Shown: positions 13,559 to 62,289, numbered from the stretch's first letter. The stretch: 64,000 bases of DNA from Notospermus geniculatus (GCA_002633025.1 NMRB01000438.1:66363-130362); one strand, 5' to 3'. A program made the numbers and translations. The notes: generated by a model not told the origin, from the letters alone.

Positions 13559-13849
13559 TGTTCGTATATGATATCACATTCAGCAGCATGAGAAAATGAA
13601 CTCAACATCTCCACTGCCAAGTTATGCCGGTCTCACCTGGGTTCTAAACCGTCAGAGTGTCTTCCAGTACTGTCAATAATGTCATGAATCCCAGGAAAAA
13701 ATATGTTTGCAGATAATGTGTCCTTTGGCATCTTAGTGGAAAAATAGATTTATTCAGCCAAGAAGAATCATAAAACCATATTATGGCATTCCTATTGCAT
13801 CATTGACCGATTCAGACTTCCATCCTGTGTAGCAGCTTATTACGGTACA

Positions 13850-14095
13850 TTGGTACCCATTGCCCCTGAATGGTAGATTCCATGCGGTAACCATTGCCTG
13901 TGAATGGTAGACTCCCATGTGGTACCCATTGCCAATGAATGGTAGACGACGCCGTGTGGTATCCATTGCCTGTGTATGGTAGACTCCATGTGGTGCTCAT
14001 TGCCCAGCGCAGCCCATGAATGGTAGATTCCATGCGGTAACCATCGTCTGTAAACGGTACACTCCATGTGGTACCCATTGCCCATGAATGGTCAA
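13850..14095 (+). repeat. About 38-bp tandem repeat
   Basis: Six to seven units built on ggtacccattgcc then tgaatggtagactccatg, with variants. It lies downstream of the UPF0449 gene. Confidence 0.85.
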
Positions 14096-14325
14096 CTCAA
14101 AGGAGTCTCATCAAAGTGCTTCTCCCCTACAATGTACTGTTGCTTCTTCAAACGTTCAGCTTGTCACAAGTAAGAAGTCGACTGACGTGCTGTGGGGTGA
14201 TGAATGGACACTGGTGGACGCAATGACTGATTCTTCAAACACAGGCCAACAACGGTTAGTCTTTCATGTCATTATTTGGTTGCTAAGGCCATTCCAATTT
14301 GATAGTTGATTGGCATGGCAATGAC

Positions 14326-14570
14326 AATAGACGATATCACTCCAAAACAGCGCAGCACCTTACGGGGTCAGCGTCATGATGTCCCACACGTCATTTCATG
14401 ATGTCTTGTGGACTGGTGAGACGAAAAAAAATCGGATTGTGTCACGACGTCATGTTCGCTGAAACAACCGGATTTTTTTTTCAGTCCCGTCATGGCATTC
14501 AGAAATGACGTGCAGGACATCATGACGCTACCCTGTAAGGTGCTGCACTCTTTTGGAGTGATAGTCTATT
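14326..14570. mobile_element. Full-length palindromic TIR element
   Basis: Left end aatagacgatatcactcc and right end ggagtgatagtctatt begin inverted arms that continue through gcagcaccttac, gcgtcatgatgtc and acgtcattt, giving a hairpin of about 245 bp with a short central loop. Non-coding. Confidence 0.85.
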
Positions 14571-14649
14571 TGAAGTGCTACAAAATAGTTGCTAGTTATA
14601 TTCCTGGATAATTTCATGATCCCAGATGAAATTTTCCAGCGCAAATGAT

Positions 14650-14878
14650 CGCAGCTTAAAGCACCACGGTATTGCCACTTTCTGTCGACAGCCGGCGCCA
14701 CCGTACCCGTTCTCCAATACTGTAGTTAAGCCTTTCGCCGCAGTGTTGGAGAATGTATGATTACACTACAATGCACGTAGCAGCATGCGTAGTTTACCAA
14801 GTCGTCAATAGAGGTCTCCCTTAACGCGGGTAGGTGTAACGCAGGATTGGGAAGCAATACTGTGGTCCTTTAAAGTCA
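14650..14878. repeat. Dispersed repeat, copy 1
   Basis: Shares ttggagaatgtatgattaca, gtcaatagaggtctcc and ttaacgcgggta with 44585-44850. Ends accacggtattgccacttt and aatactgtggtcctttaa are weakly inverted, suggesting a TIR element. Confidence 0.65.
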
Positions 14879-16010
14879 CTTTATGAAACAGGCCCCAGGT
14901 TCCCATCTTGTCTTGAGCCTTGTCCGAATCATATCATCTTTTGCATTAATGCATAAATTATTAATGAATTTGACCCCACCTCCGAGCCAATCACAACTCG
15001 TGAAGCAACTCGCCATTCGGCACTTTCTCTTCTCTTCGCGCACGCATTTGTAACACGGATTTTGATTGGCACGTTGATTTGCCTTCGCACACCGATGATT
15101 GGCTGAGGCTCTGACCTCCTCAGAAGCGGGAAATGTGATGGATTCGAACCAGGCTAGATGGTCATCAGGCCAGATAGACTGGTGAGAATCAGATGCAGGT
15201 TCCAAAACTGGCTTTAATGATGAGCCCTTAGCCACCCACACACAGCGGTGCCACCCATGGGTACCACCTAAACATGCTAAAGGCCTAGATACACCATCCA
15301 ATATTATTGCACAATATGGGGCCCAAAATGGCAATACGTGCTTCTGGCATGATGGGTAGAAGAGAGGTTCAGAATGGCAATAATATAATATTCCCCATTT
15401 TGATCCTCATATTGTGCAATGATATTGATCATGTTTGGGCTGCTTTATTCAGGGCGCAAGCATGGCTACGACTCACTCGAATATCGCTGCACCAAATACG
15501 GCTCGGCACTATTTGTCTGTGTGCGGCTACCTTTAGCCAACTGTAGGTTTGCAAAATTCATCAAATCTGAAGGTTGTGATGAACGTAGTGAACACATTTC
15601 TTTATAAGTAACATACCACTTTATTTACAATATGAAAAAGTACCTAATACATTGCATACCATAGAGAACAGAATTGACCCTACGTTTTACACTTTATAGG
15701 AGTCAAACTTGTGCCACTAATGTTAATGTTTTGGGCCGAGGGCATTGTGGGGAAGAGCCCTGGCGTTAATTAAAACCTATATTACATATCCGGCTCGCGT
15801 GATTGGGTGTATTCGTGGACCTGATATGCATGTTACAATGTACATCAGATATGTACCAAAAATGTACTATCTATGTACATGGCTCAGTAATGTGTATATG
15901 TATATGTCTGGTGAGTAGGCTGCCCAAGCCGAAAAAAGTTCTCAATCCAAAAATACAAATAATTTACTTATATTATCACATAAGTCGACACTGAACAGGT
16001 TCGGAAGACA
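14879..16010. other. Intergenic stretch between UPF0449 and collagen 3' ends
   Basis: A 152-residue minus-strand open frame (14876-15334) shows no recognisable domain or splice signal and is probably chance. A small hairpin (attgcacaatat / atattgtgcaat) spans about 15307-15420. Otherwise nothing is recognised. Confidence 0.4.
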
Positions 16011-16016
16011 TTTATT
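16011..16016 (-). terminator. Candidate poly(A) signal of the collagen gene
   Basis: Minus-strand AATAAA (plus tttatt), 214 bp beyond the collagen stop codon. Confidence 0.5.
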
Positions 16017-16229
16017 TACAAGAATGAGATCACCACATATACATATAAATCTGAGAATTTAATCCACCCAAGCGCACACCTGCCAGACAATTTCTTAAAA
16101 AACTAAAACCCCACAATGTGCTTCTGCCAAAACAGAAAAATTCAAAGCGATAGTATAGGAGCTTAGCTCATCTGAGCATGTAAATGGATTCTGGTGGTGG
16201 CATCTACAAAGTCTATATCCTCTCTTTTA

Positions 16230-52455
<36,226 letters not shown>

Positions 52456-53517
52456 CTTTTGTGATTCCTGCGGGCACACCGGCTTATACTCCTCCTTACG
52501 CGTCGAAAATCCACTTCGACGCCATGTAGGGCCCAAACCGGTTGGGAGTAGGAAAGCGGTTTTTCGCTTTCTTTGGAGTCCAATGCAGCGCGCACTGTTG
52601 GCTCTGACGTTTATGCAGGAATGCTCTCTCTTCCTCCCGCTGTACCTTTTGTCCTGAAGTGAGGCTGGCCCAGCCCCTGTACTACGTGGCAACGATTCGC
52701 CGTGCACTAAAAACCGTTTCTCATGAACAATGTGCCAGTTTAGATAATCAAGAGCAGGCTGGCCTGAATTTGCCGTCTGTCCCAAAGACAAAGCTGGGCT
52801 AAGAAAAAGTCACGCCGTGTTGAAACTTGGATGAGAAACAGATGTGGAGTAGAGGACATCAACTATGTAAGCCTGTGCACGTACGCCTACAAGTACTTGG
52901 ACTTTTTTTTATTGGTATAGCTTTTCAGAGAGGATGAAGAGTTCAAGAAACAGTGTATGTTGTATAGTCTTGTAATATACGAGTCCAAAGGCGGTTAACC
53001 CGCTCTGGGGAGACCTAGATGATGACGGATGGTGTCGTTTCGTCTTCGACGCAGGCTGGATGCGACAAGGTTGAGCGTAGGTGGTCACGGTTTGACGGTG
53101 GACTCCTGACGGAGTTTTACGGCATTCGGAAACACTACTCAGAAAAGAGGTCTGATGAACATGGGGACAGGAACGCCCAATCTCGCCAGCCCAGAGGTAC
53201 GGCGTTCTGTGTTTTCGGTTGCTCCACAGAAAGGTGAAAACCGTCTGACCTTTGCGTTGGAGACTGAAAAATGCCAATTCGGCAATATTTATGGCTGTCG
53301 GAATTAGGTAGTGGAAGTAGGCCTAGCTTCTGCAACTAGTTCTTTTGCGCAGGTTTCTCTGGTGACGCGCGCTTTTGTAGTTATCCAGTGCCCTTGCTGC
53401 GGCGGTTTTTCTCACTGCGCATGTTCAGAGGGTGCGGCTATCTTCACACGTGGTTCAGCCATTTTAACTAATTTCACTGCAGAACCATCCCGCAGCGTTT
53501 CGCGCGGGAGGTGTTAC

Positions 53518-53731
53518 CTCTGTGTGGGCACCAAAACCATGCCGCGGGCCGCGACGGCGAAAAACGCGCGTTCACCGCCAGGAAAATAAGTTAATGGATT
53601 TTCAATAAAAGGGTCACACCAAAGACGCGCGGCAAAAAATGACGCGCGGTCGCTTGCCGCGCGTCTTTGGTGTGACCGCTTCGTTTTTCGCTGTCGCGGC
53701 CCGCGGCACGGTTTTGGTGTGAACAGACCTT
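53518..53731. mobile_element. Nested double palindrome, G/C-rich TIR element
   Basis: Outer arms accaaaaccatgccgcgggc-cgcgac and gtcgcggcccgcggcacggt-tttggt. Inside is a second hairpin at 53618-53682 (cacaccaaagacgcgcggca / tgccgcgcgtctttggtgtg). Inner and outer ends share caccaaa. Confidence 0.85.
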
Positions 53732-53755
53732 TACGCGTATTGCTCTGCAAATTGG

Positions 53756-53880
53756 GGGTTTTCGCAAAGCCCCGAAACGCCAACGCGAACGTCTATCCTT
53801 TTGGGTTGGGTGCTCTCTTCGTGGCATCGAACAATGGGTTTGGCGTTCGCGTTGGTGTTTCGGGGGTTTGCGAAAACTCC
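53756..53880. mobile_element. Long-TIR hairpin element, family C, copy 2
   Basis: ttttcgcaaagccccgaaac and gtttcgggggtttgcgaaaa arms; centre gtgctctcttcgtggcatcg as in 2794-2919. Confidence 0.85.
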
Positions 53881-54258
53881 GTAATATTAGCGAAGTGGCT
53901 CGAGGACAGGGGACCAGTCTAGATGTCTAACAAACAGCATCATGCCGAGTATTTAACCGCTTCAGGGCGACAACCATCACAACTGGCGTTTTTTATGACC
54001 AGGCGACCAAAGGAGACGCCGACGACCCTGCAGCACAGATGAAGCAGACGCCAAACGGGGGCGGCAGGTCAGCAGGTGTCTGCATCGCGCTGCGACAACT
54101 AGTTGTGAATCCATTGTAGTTCACTGGAGTGACAAATGATTGAGGCCTGTCATGCCTGTTGGTTGGCTCCACAGGCCCATCAGGGATGGCTTGGTTAGCA
54201 ATTTGCTGAGTAAAATCCCTGACTTCATCCCATCTGTGGTCGCCTCCACTGACATTAG

Positions 54259-54411
54259 GGAGGTTTCGAAATCAAACGATAAACGTAAACTTTTACGACA
54301 ACGTATTTTTCGTACTACACATTAACCAGATTTTATATTGCATTTTCGGTACAAAAATAACATTGTCGTTAACGTTTACGTTTATCGTTTGATTTCGCAA
54401 CCTCCCTACTG
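54259..54411. mobile_element. TIR element with gggaggttncgaaatcaaac ends
   Basis: ggaggtttcgaaatcaaacg-ataaacgtaaac and gtttacgtttatcgtttgat-ttcgcaacctcc are inverted arms of about 36 bp. Non-coding. Confidence 0.85.
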
Positions 54412-54870
54412 CTTCGCAGTATACGAGGCCCCTGACGGATGGACGGTGTAATATCTGCTAGTGTTTGCCTAAGTCAGTGTTTCCCTATAGATCGACACGT
54501 TTCTCTGTCTATCCCGTATTTATCGAGCTTGCTCATAAAATAACACATCTGTCAGAAGACACAAACTCAACATGAAGGTTCCACTATTAAAATAGGCCTT
54601 TTTGACACTGTCGGCATTCGATCGTCGACCATAGCTGTGGACTTCAGAGGAAAAGACCTTTCAAGGGCCATGACGCCAAAATGATGATGATGGAGCTATC
54701 GATGACGATGTCGGGATGGTGCCATCCCGGTGCCACTCCTGTGTTTCAGCGAATCTTCGAGGCTGTCGATGACATGTGATGACATCGACCAGCGGGTAGG
54801 CCTACAAAAGACAAGAACGACTTGAAAAGTTTGGTAGGGGTAGCCACTTCAGCAATTGCTCTGTGTTAAA

Positions 54871-54957
54871 CTCCCACGCAGTTGTGTACCGCGCCCCCTT
54901 CGGTTTACCCACTCTTGAGCGGGTAAACCGAAGGGGGCGCGGTGCAACTGCGTTGAA
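54871..54957. mobile_element. Short hairpin element, family G, deletion derivative
   Basis: ctcccacgcagttgtgtacc-gcgcccccttcggtttaccc and its complement meet at a 4-6 nt loop. The same ends bound the longer element at 62290-62643. Confidence 0.85.
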
Positions 54958-55304
54958 GTTTAGTCTCCAGTCTTCACATGTCAAACTTTGCTCTTGCCGG
55001 CTGGGGTCGTTTCTGGTAAAATATATGTACTTTTAATTTATAACTAGCACACTTCTCACAAGTTGAATGCTGATTTCGTCCTCTCTCGATGGTATGCGGC
55101 CTGATAAGTTGGTTTCTAAAACCCACTGTAGATGGCAACACCATTCTGGTGGCTTCCCGCCCGTCTTATCATCTGCTGGGTAGGCCTACTTTTCCTTGCG
55201 ACAATCTCATTCGGTTCTTCCGCACACTAAACAAGGGAGGAAAACAGCTCTATGCAGGGCCGACATAAGTCAGAGATCTTTCATTGCCTGCATGATTATC
55301 AGCG

Positions 55305-55485
55305 GCGGATCCAGGATTTCGGGAAAGAGGGGGCGCACTGTGCTAGAAACATTGGAATTTGCGGTGAATTTCAATGATTTGCTCCAAATTTCAGAATTTC
55401 ACGGTCACTTTTACAGATTTGTTGGCCGAAGGGTGAGCGTGTGCCGGCCGGGTGCGTGACCCCCCCCCCCTCTGGGATCAGCGCC
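55305..55485. repeat. Dispersed repeat (gatccaggatttcgg type)
   Basis: ggcggatccaggatttcggg, ctgtgctagaaacattggaa and gatttgctccaaatttcaga as at 24035. A related fragment follows at about 55588-55740. Confidence 0.6.
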
Positions 55486-56604
55486 TGTGACTGGCTCGCT
55501 GGGAGCTTGTTTTCGTCTGGCCTCCATCTTCCTCTTTTCCCGCTCGGCCTACACCCCTTCCCAAAACGTTGGTGGTAGGCCATGCACCATGCGGGGGGGG
55601 GGGGGCACTGGGGAAAGGCGGGTCACTCTTTTTTCGTCAATCAAAATTCACCGTCGATTTTGACAGTCTTCCAAATATATTTCAAGATTTTGTTGCATTA
55701 AATGGCCTCCCCTCCACCCCACCCCCTCCCCACGAAGCTGTATCTGGCGGCATTGCCCACCTAGACTGCATCACATCTTTACCGCTCCACTCCCGGGGCG
55801 CTACTCTCCGTTTTGGAGCGAGCGCCGAGCGGCAAAGATGAGAACCAGTCAAATGCCCACCATTTCTGACATGAAACAACGTACAGGTTTTGAGCAAGGT
55901 GCGTTCATGTATTTAATACACATGCAGTTCATTCCTGTGCCAAATGCCCAGTCAAGTTATGATTCCCCGTTGATTCCGCACCCAGTGGGTTAAAAGTATC
56001 TGGGGTAATGACGTCAGCACTCAAAGCTATGCCGTCAGCTCTCAAAGCTATGACGTCATTGCTCTCCACCGCCTGTCTGTGAACCAAAGCAGTGATCTCG
56101 AGGTAAACAACAAAAAATTATGAACATAAAATCGCGATTTTCTCGTAAACAAACGGTAAGATTTCACTGAAAATTTCCCAATTTGTGCGTTTTGTTTGTT
56201 GTCTTTGAAATGTTTACTTGTCATTTTGATCTGACGGGTTATTTCGTTGTGACAGGTCTGTGAATTTGACCACGCTGTGCCAGTGCCATGCCTGTTCGTC
56301 TGGTCGGCCGCCATGACGGCATGGATCGTCCATTTGATTAGCGTACAATGTATTCCTTTATCCCACATCATGACATGATCTATTAATAAATTCGTGATTT
56401 GGAATATTTCTGCTTTCATGAATAATTTGTTCTTTATATATCAGAAAGGGTGTTGATGACATGACGTTTAGGTGGAAGGAAAATATGGTGGTACATTATT
56501 TTCATTTTATGTGGATTTTTTTTCTCAGTGTGAGTGTGTGAATGAAAAGGACATGGATGGAAATTGGAATCCCCATGTATTGATTAGAAAGAGGAAGATT
56601 TCCA

Positions 56605-56652
56605 GAACGTGACATAACTCCGAGCATGGAGGTTATACCTCCATGCTCGGAG
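56605..56652. repeat. Short perfect palindrome
   Basis: ctccgagcatggaggt and acctccatgctcggag flank the 3-nt centre tat. Confidence 0.9.
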
Positions 56653-56810
56653 TCATTCTCAGAGAAAAATAATGAATGAGGAAAATCCTGTAATTCCTGG
56701 TGTTCTAGTCATTCCTGACTCGAGCTTTGTCATTGAAAAAATTATGATGCAACCTGTGATATGAAAGATCGACGTGTCAGTTCTGCCCAAAAATGTTTTT
56801 CAGGCAGCGA

Positions 56811-56917
56811 CATCCTCCCACAGCAGGGGTTTTTACTTCACTCCTCTTCGACTTCATCTGCTCACGTGGAGTGTTGTATGAAGAGGAACGAGACCAAAGC
56901 CCTGCTGTGGGAGGATG
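56811..56917. mobile_element. hAT-like hairpin MITE, family A, copy 2
   Basis: catcctcccacagcagggg ... gctgtgggaggatg, flanked by a perfect 8-bp duplication ggcagcga (56803-56810 and 56918-56925). Confidence 0.9.
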
Positions 56918-58087
56918 GGCAGCGATTCAAAACATGATTTTGAACAAACATCAATGTCAAACCAAGAAACTGATCGAACGTATCAGATGTCTAATATCGG
57001 TATAGGCCGACATGTAGGCAAAGGGGTAGCCTACTGCACCCATGTAGAACCGACAAGAGACTGAATCATGTTGGTGTAACATCTGCCAGTGTTACCACAT
57101 GTCAAGTGTTTCCCTTGTTGTGTGGTGGGGAGATATGGGAAAAATAAATGTGAAAATGTCGGGTTCCTGATGTCAGTGTGTTGTGTCAAAAATTGAGTGT
57201 GCTATGGATAGGATATATACGAAGGCCGTGGGTTGTTTTTGAGCTTATTTCATGGTCTTGAGGCGGGAAACCTAATAGCGAAGTACAGGACTAGGCCTAC
57301 ATTCAAGGCCATGTACCTGTCATGACAAGGAAGCTAAATGGTAATAGGGACATGATTAGCGTACATGTAGGTGTATTCCTTCAAGGCCGTACAACCATCA
57401 TGATGAAGTGGCGGGCAAGGAGTTCATGTAGGGTTAAAACCCTAGGCTGGTATTTCACCTTGGGCTGTTTGTTTACAATGCAAAATCACTGGAAAATGTT
57501 TTATGAGTAGAATGAATGGATGCCAGTGCAGTGGCAACAGTTGCTAAGTCTGTTCATTTCAGATGGTCGGGGTTTTGTGGCGGGAAAACCTACGTGTACC
57601 TTTAAAATGTTGGAACGAATGGAATTGACCGATCATACTGATTATTCAATGTTCCATGCATTGAACCCCTTGCAGTACAATATATCAGAGCTTAATCCGC
57701 CGGCCATGGAGGATTTCCTTTATGACCGAGTGGTTGGCGGCGCGCGTTGGGATGCTTCTGCTACAGAATCTGTCGGGAACATGAGCAGACAATCTAATAT
57801 CTTGTTCTTGACAACAAAATATTTCATACACCATGTGGTATCTTGGTATCTAGGCTATCTCCTGAATTCATCTAGTGAATAAACATAGTTGCTGCTGCTA
57901 TGGAAACACATTAATGTTTCGTTCAATTACACCTACATGTACTGTGTCTGCTTGGTTCAGAGGAGAATTCCATGTTGAATGGAACAGAGGCATATATCTT
58001 AAAAATACCTCTTACTGAACTTTTTATATGTTGTGCCAAATATGGCATCGTCGGATCTATAGACTATTTTTGGTGAATAACTTAAGG

Positions 58088-58205
58088 CAGGAGGAAACCA
58101 GAGTGCCTGAAGAACTTTCACTTTCGCCGTCTCCATCACGTGGACTACGGGTCTGACTGGGGATCGACCCCAGAACCTCAGTGGTGCCAAACACTGAGGT
58201 TTTCA
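58088..58205 (-). mobile_element. tRNA-derived SINE, family 3-like, diverged
   Basis: Minus-strand head with B-box ggggtcgatcccc and preceding cctcagtgtttggcacca; tail caggaggaaaccagagtgcc in plus corresponds to the ctccggtttcctcctg motif of family 3. Confidence 0.65.
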
Positions 58206-58979
58206 CTGTCCCAATCTGGACGCCCCTATTTATTGAACTACCTTTAGGTAATCGATGTGAACTACTCCACTAGGCCTACTTATATTGTGATAAAGGGCAC
58301 CAGTTGCAACTGGAAATCACGATACAATGCCAGCATCCTATCCAGAGGGTGTGGTACCTCTAGGCGATCAATCATGTCAGTGCTGCCACTGATCAGAGGT
58401 CTTCAGCTCTGGCTAAAAAGCAGATGATGTATATGCATGACTGTAGTCAGCATAGAAATCTCCCCNCCCCCCTCCCCTCGAGAGCCCAACAATGGCCCCT
58501 GAGAAAAAAGCTAGTAGTACGGCCCTGGTAAGTGAACTAGGACATCCAGAGTGGCAGTCCTACTCATAATATACAAACCTGACTAAGTTCTGGTACTTCG
58601 ATGAGCTCACTGGCTTAGACAGTATCCAAGCAGCTGAACAAGTCATCATCTAATGTACATATATAAGATGTCTGAGCGCAGAAGGCCAGGCAGCATAAAA
58701 AAATCTCCTCTCGCTTGACTGCTTGCGATTGAGATTAAGAAGCCTGGCGATGTCATGTCAGAGAGCTATTGACAGCCCATCATTAACGCAATGAAACATC
58801 AACTGAGATAATTATCTCTGTTCATTGATTCTCGTTGATTGAGCACGCTACTTTTGTGTTGATTGCTTGTAATTGATTTCTTGGGCTTTTGTCCTGGGTG
58901 GGGTGACATCGTCGTTCGGCTTGGGAGAATTCCACTGAGAGCACCCACTGCGTGAGAGTTGTTTCCTACCTCGAGTTGC

Positions 58980-59229
58980 TATAGACGATTCTCGAATTAA
59001 CAGATCTGCGCACTTCCGCCAAAATCGCAACCACAACCTTGATCTGAAACTGGGTGACGTGATGCAGTCCATGATTCAGCTATGGTCGACTCCTGACACA
59101 ACGTCTTCAAAGTCACTGTTGTGGGGTTGTCTGCGTCACGTCATTCAGCTTCAGATCGAGGTTGTGGTTGAGATTTCGGCAGAAGTGTGCAGATCTTTGT
59201 CGTTTACGTCAATTTGAGAATGGTCTGTA
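58980..59229. mobile_element. Long hairpin element, family D
   Basis: tagacgattctcgaattaac-agatctgcgcacttccgcc and, at the right, cagaagtgtgcagatctttg-tcgtttacgtcaatttgaga. Centre with repeated tgacgtgatgcag and gcgtcacgtcattc. Confidence 0.85.
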
Positions 59230-59360
59230 GCTAGCAGTTTTCACATGACACTCACAGTATCAAAATTCTGGTGATGTTGTGACCAGTCACATTTTATGCA
59301 TCACCGCCAACTTGGTTGAATAGCAACCCTTTCCTCCTGATGGAAGGTCTGTTCAGCGCC

Positions 59361-59536
59361 TTTGGTGTCAAGAAACAACTTGCAAGCTTGCAAGTTGTTT
59401 CTTGACACCAAAGAAAAAATATTTTCTTATTTTCTTACCGTACTTTCTTGGGAGTGAGACAAGAAAATCTGTACTTTTTCTTGTGATTTTCTTGTCTCAC
59501 TCCCAAGAAAGTAAGAAAATAAGAAAATATTTTTTC
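59361..59536. repeat. Two adjoining perfect palindromes
   Basis: First (59361-59411): tttggtgtcaagaaacaact-tgcaag joined directly to its complement with no loop. Second (59412-59536): gaaaaaatattttcttattt ... cttgggagtgagacaagaaaat with a short loop gtactttttcttgt, returning as its complement. Confidence 0.93.
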
Positions 59537-59639
59537 CAGTGAGCAAGGAAAACGAAAGTTAAGTTTAGCTCATTGTGTGTCCTGATTGGGACATGATGTT
59601 GCACAGAAATGTTCTATCAGAAGCTAGCTCTCCATTGTA

Positions 59640-59850
59640 AACCTCTGTATTGAGGACACCTTCAGGACTGACTGATGCTGTCCCTAATTGAGAGGTGTCC
59701 TGATATCAGAGGTCAAAACGAATAGAAATGACCAATCGGGGGCTGAATTTTGGTGTCCTCGGTGCCAATAGAGAGGTGTCCTCGGTGCCAATAGAGAGGT
59801 GTCCTCGGTGCCAATAGAGAGGTGTCCTCCTAGCTGGGCTGTCCATTAAA
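59640..59850 (+). repeat. Dispersed repeat with internal 24-bp array, copy 1
   Basis: aggtgtcctgatatcagagg-tcaaaacgaatagaaatgacca resembles 60375-60530. It ends in three units of ggtgtcctcggtgccaatag-agag. Confidence 0.7.
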
Positions 59851-60374
59851 GGGAGGTTTTACTGTAGTTGCAGAACCGATGGTGTGAATGGGTCACAGCG
59901 ACTTTCCATCATCGCTATCGTTGTCACCTGAAGCCGTTGCCATGGAAACTGATATTTTCTTCGCGTTCATCGCTATGCGTAGAGATGCAAGCTCGGTGAA
60001 TGGAAGGAAGCTAGGGTTCGTTGGATTGGATGAGTTGCACTGACATTCATGGTTGTTCGGGGGAGTGTGGAGTGACGATCACGTGCACCACGCCTGAAGT
60101 AATCAGCTCCAAGTCTTCGGTTGGTTGTCATGTCATGGAATAATTCCTATTTATGTTGTGCACTGGCTGTAGCAGAATTAATGAGCTCTGGTCGATATTG
60201 TTCGGGAGCGAGGATCTCCTTGAGATTGTCCTTAAAACTGAGTTCATTCTCACTTGTCAAAATCTGGTACATCTTGTAGATTACCAAAAATTGATTTTTG
60301 GTATATCTATTTTTGCTATCACTTAGCCTATTACTATTAGCATGATTAGAGAGGAAATGTCCCTGTAAAGAGGG

Positions 60375-60535
60375 AACCTCTCTGATAAGGACACCATTGG
60401 AACTGACAGTTGCTATTCTTCTTTGGAAAGTGTCCTGATTACAGAGGTCAAAATGAATAAGAATGACCAATTTGAGTCTGAACATCGGTGTCCTGGACAG
60501 AGAATTGACCTTCTGGTAGCGGTGTCCTCTTACCA
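60375..60535 (+). repeat. Dispersed repeat, copy 2
   Basis: aagtgtcctgattacagagg-tcaaaatgaataagaatgacca; no 24-bp array here. Confidence 0.65.
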
Positions 60536-60619
60536 AATTCAACTGTATAGTACTTCCAGATATTTTGGCCTGATAACTCTATCATGTGAATCGTTATTTT
60601 ATTCTAAAGCAGATCAAGG

Positions 60620-60738
60620 GTTTTTACCTCTCTCCAATCCTTTTCATTCACTTGCACTTTCTGCATGTTCTGTGCAAGCTACATGTACATGTAATGTATG
60701 ACGAAGAGCAAGACCAAACCCTGCTGTGGGAGATTATC
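60620..60738. mobile_element. Diverged family A hairpin element
   Basis: gggtttttacctctctccaa and gaccaaaccctgctgtggga are recognisable internal parts of the family A MITE. The outer left end is missing. Confidence 0.5.
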
Positions 60739-60873
60739 TTCATCTTCACTGGCTTTGTTCCAGGTGACTTCTGCCCATTTTGGACGAGTCATGCATTGTC
60801 ATAGCTGGTGATTCAAACCTCTCCAATGATGTCAGAGAACTGGTTTGAGAGTCGGATTTTGGCAGTTGAAACG

Positions 60874-60979
60874 TATCCTCCCATAGCAGGGCTCGCTTCT
60901 CTTCATACAAACTGTACCTCGCCACCAAGTGTGAGTGGATGAAGAGGAGCGAAGTAAAAAACCCTGCTGTGGGAGGATG
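60874..60979. mobile_element. hAT-like hairpin MITE, family A, copy 3
   Basis: tatcctcccatagcagggct ... ctgctgtgggaggatg, flanked by ttgaaacg / ttgaaatg, an 8-bp duplication with one mismatch. Confidence 0.8.
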
Positions 60980-61009
60980 TTGAAATGTTGGTTGCACTCT
61001 TTGAATCTA

Positions 61010-61256
61010 TAGAGCGTTCTCAAGTAGACATAAACGACAAAGATCTGCGCACTTCCACCGAAATCTCGCCCACAATCTCGGTCTGAAACTGAATGACGTA
61101 ACACAGACAACCTCACGACAGTGACGTCGAAGACGTTGCGTCAGAGTCGACCATTGCTGAATCATGGATGGTGTCACATCAGCCGGTTTCAGATCGAGGT
61201 TCTGGTTGAGATTTCGGCGAAGTGCACAGATCTGCGAATTCGAGAATCGTCTATCT
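61010..61256. mobile_element. Long hairpin element, family D
   Basis: gatctgcgcacttccaccga ... cacaatctcggtctgaaactg and gtttcagatcgaggttctgg ... cgaagtgcacagatctgcga. Centre gacgtcgaagacgttgcgtc. Confidence 0.85.
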
Positions 61257-61768
61257 CAGAGCTTTATCTGTAAAGTACTTCTTGGAAAGCTGTCGCTCCA
61301 TCTCAACCTTGACATCGCCAATTATTATCAAATGCCCTTTGGATTAGCCTTGTCATTGTCCAGACATAAACAGGACTGAGTCCACACCATCAACACCGCA
61401 GTTCAAGGATAGTCTAGTTCAGATAGGTGACACTTTACCAGATAAAATCTGTGTACATGCATAGTCACAAAAGCTTTTCATGACAATCTCAAAGCCAACA
61501 GTATATTTGTATTCTCGAATGATATAAAGTCAGTTAGAGAGATGTTATTGACAATTTAACTGAGCTGTGTCATAATAAAATCGTTTTCCCCTTGAGTGAT
61601 TTTGTGGTCGACAGCATGACGTGGAACCATGCATTTCTGTGACTTAGGACTGTCTGGCTTTGCTGTCTTAAGGCATGGCATGTACCCCGTCTTTTTAAAT
61701 TGGACAGTGTTTGGCGCAAGGACAGAAGACTTCAAATCTGATAGACATGACATTGTACCAGCTTTAGG

Positions 61769-61877
61769 CATCCTCCCATAGCAGGGCTTCGGTCTCGCTC
61801 CTCTTCATACACTCCACACAAAGATTGTGTTGATTGGACGAAGAGGAGTGAGGTAAAAACCCCTGCTGTGGAGGATG
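61769..61877. mobile_element. hAT-like hairpin MITE, family A, copy 4
   Basis: catcctcccatagcagggct ... ctgctgtggaggatg, flanked by a perfect 8-bp duplication gctttagg (61761-61768 and 61878-61885). Confidence 0.9.
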
Positions 61878-62289
61878 GCTTTAGGAGAACTCTTTCGGCT
61901 AGGTATCTGTCAAAAGTTATGATTGGTTGAAATCTAGGCTTCTCTCCCTGAAAATCTGTCGTAAGGGCCCTTATCCCCTGAAGAACCAAACATGGCCTTT
62001 GATAATCTCTTGGCCACAATTAAGGACATGTCTACATTGTAAAGTCCAGAGAATAGGTCAGGTCAGATCAGGTCAAAGATGTTTGTCTGTGAAAGTACAG
62101 TTTGTGGAAATAATTTGTCTGGTCATGCTTGGTGGTTTTGGTTACTGGTAGACTCTCAATGAAAGGGCGGCCCATGTGGTCAGACAACCATGTGGTCAAA
62201 TCCAAGATGGCGGTATTCTTCATACAGTAGAGATACTTTTCGTCTCGTCAGAAGTGAAACATCGAAAAAGTATCTCACAACGTAGAATG

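Noticed and set aside
14876-15334. 152-residue minus-strand open frame
   Set aside because: No recognisable domain, splice signals or composition bias typical of coding sequence; adjacent to repeats.
56048-56419. 123-residue minus-strand open frame
   Set aside because: No domain, A/T-rich, no promoter or splice evidence.
57520-57882. 120-residue plus-strand open frame after a possible acceptor
   Set aside because: No homology recognised and no partner exons found. It could be part of a leader of the LRR gene, but support is too weak to call it coding.
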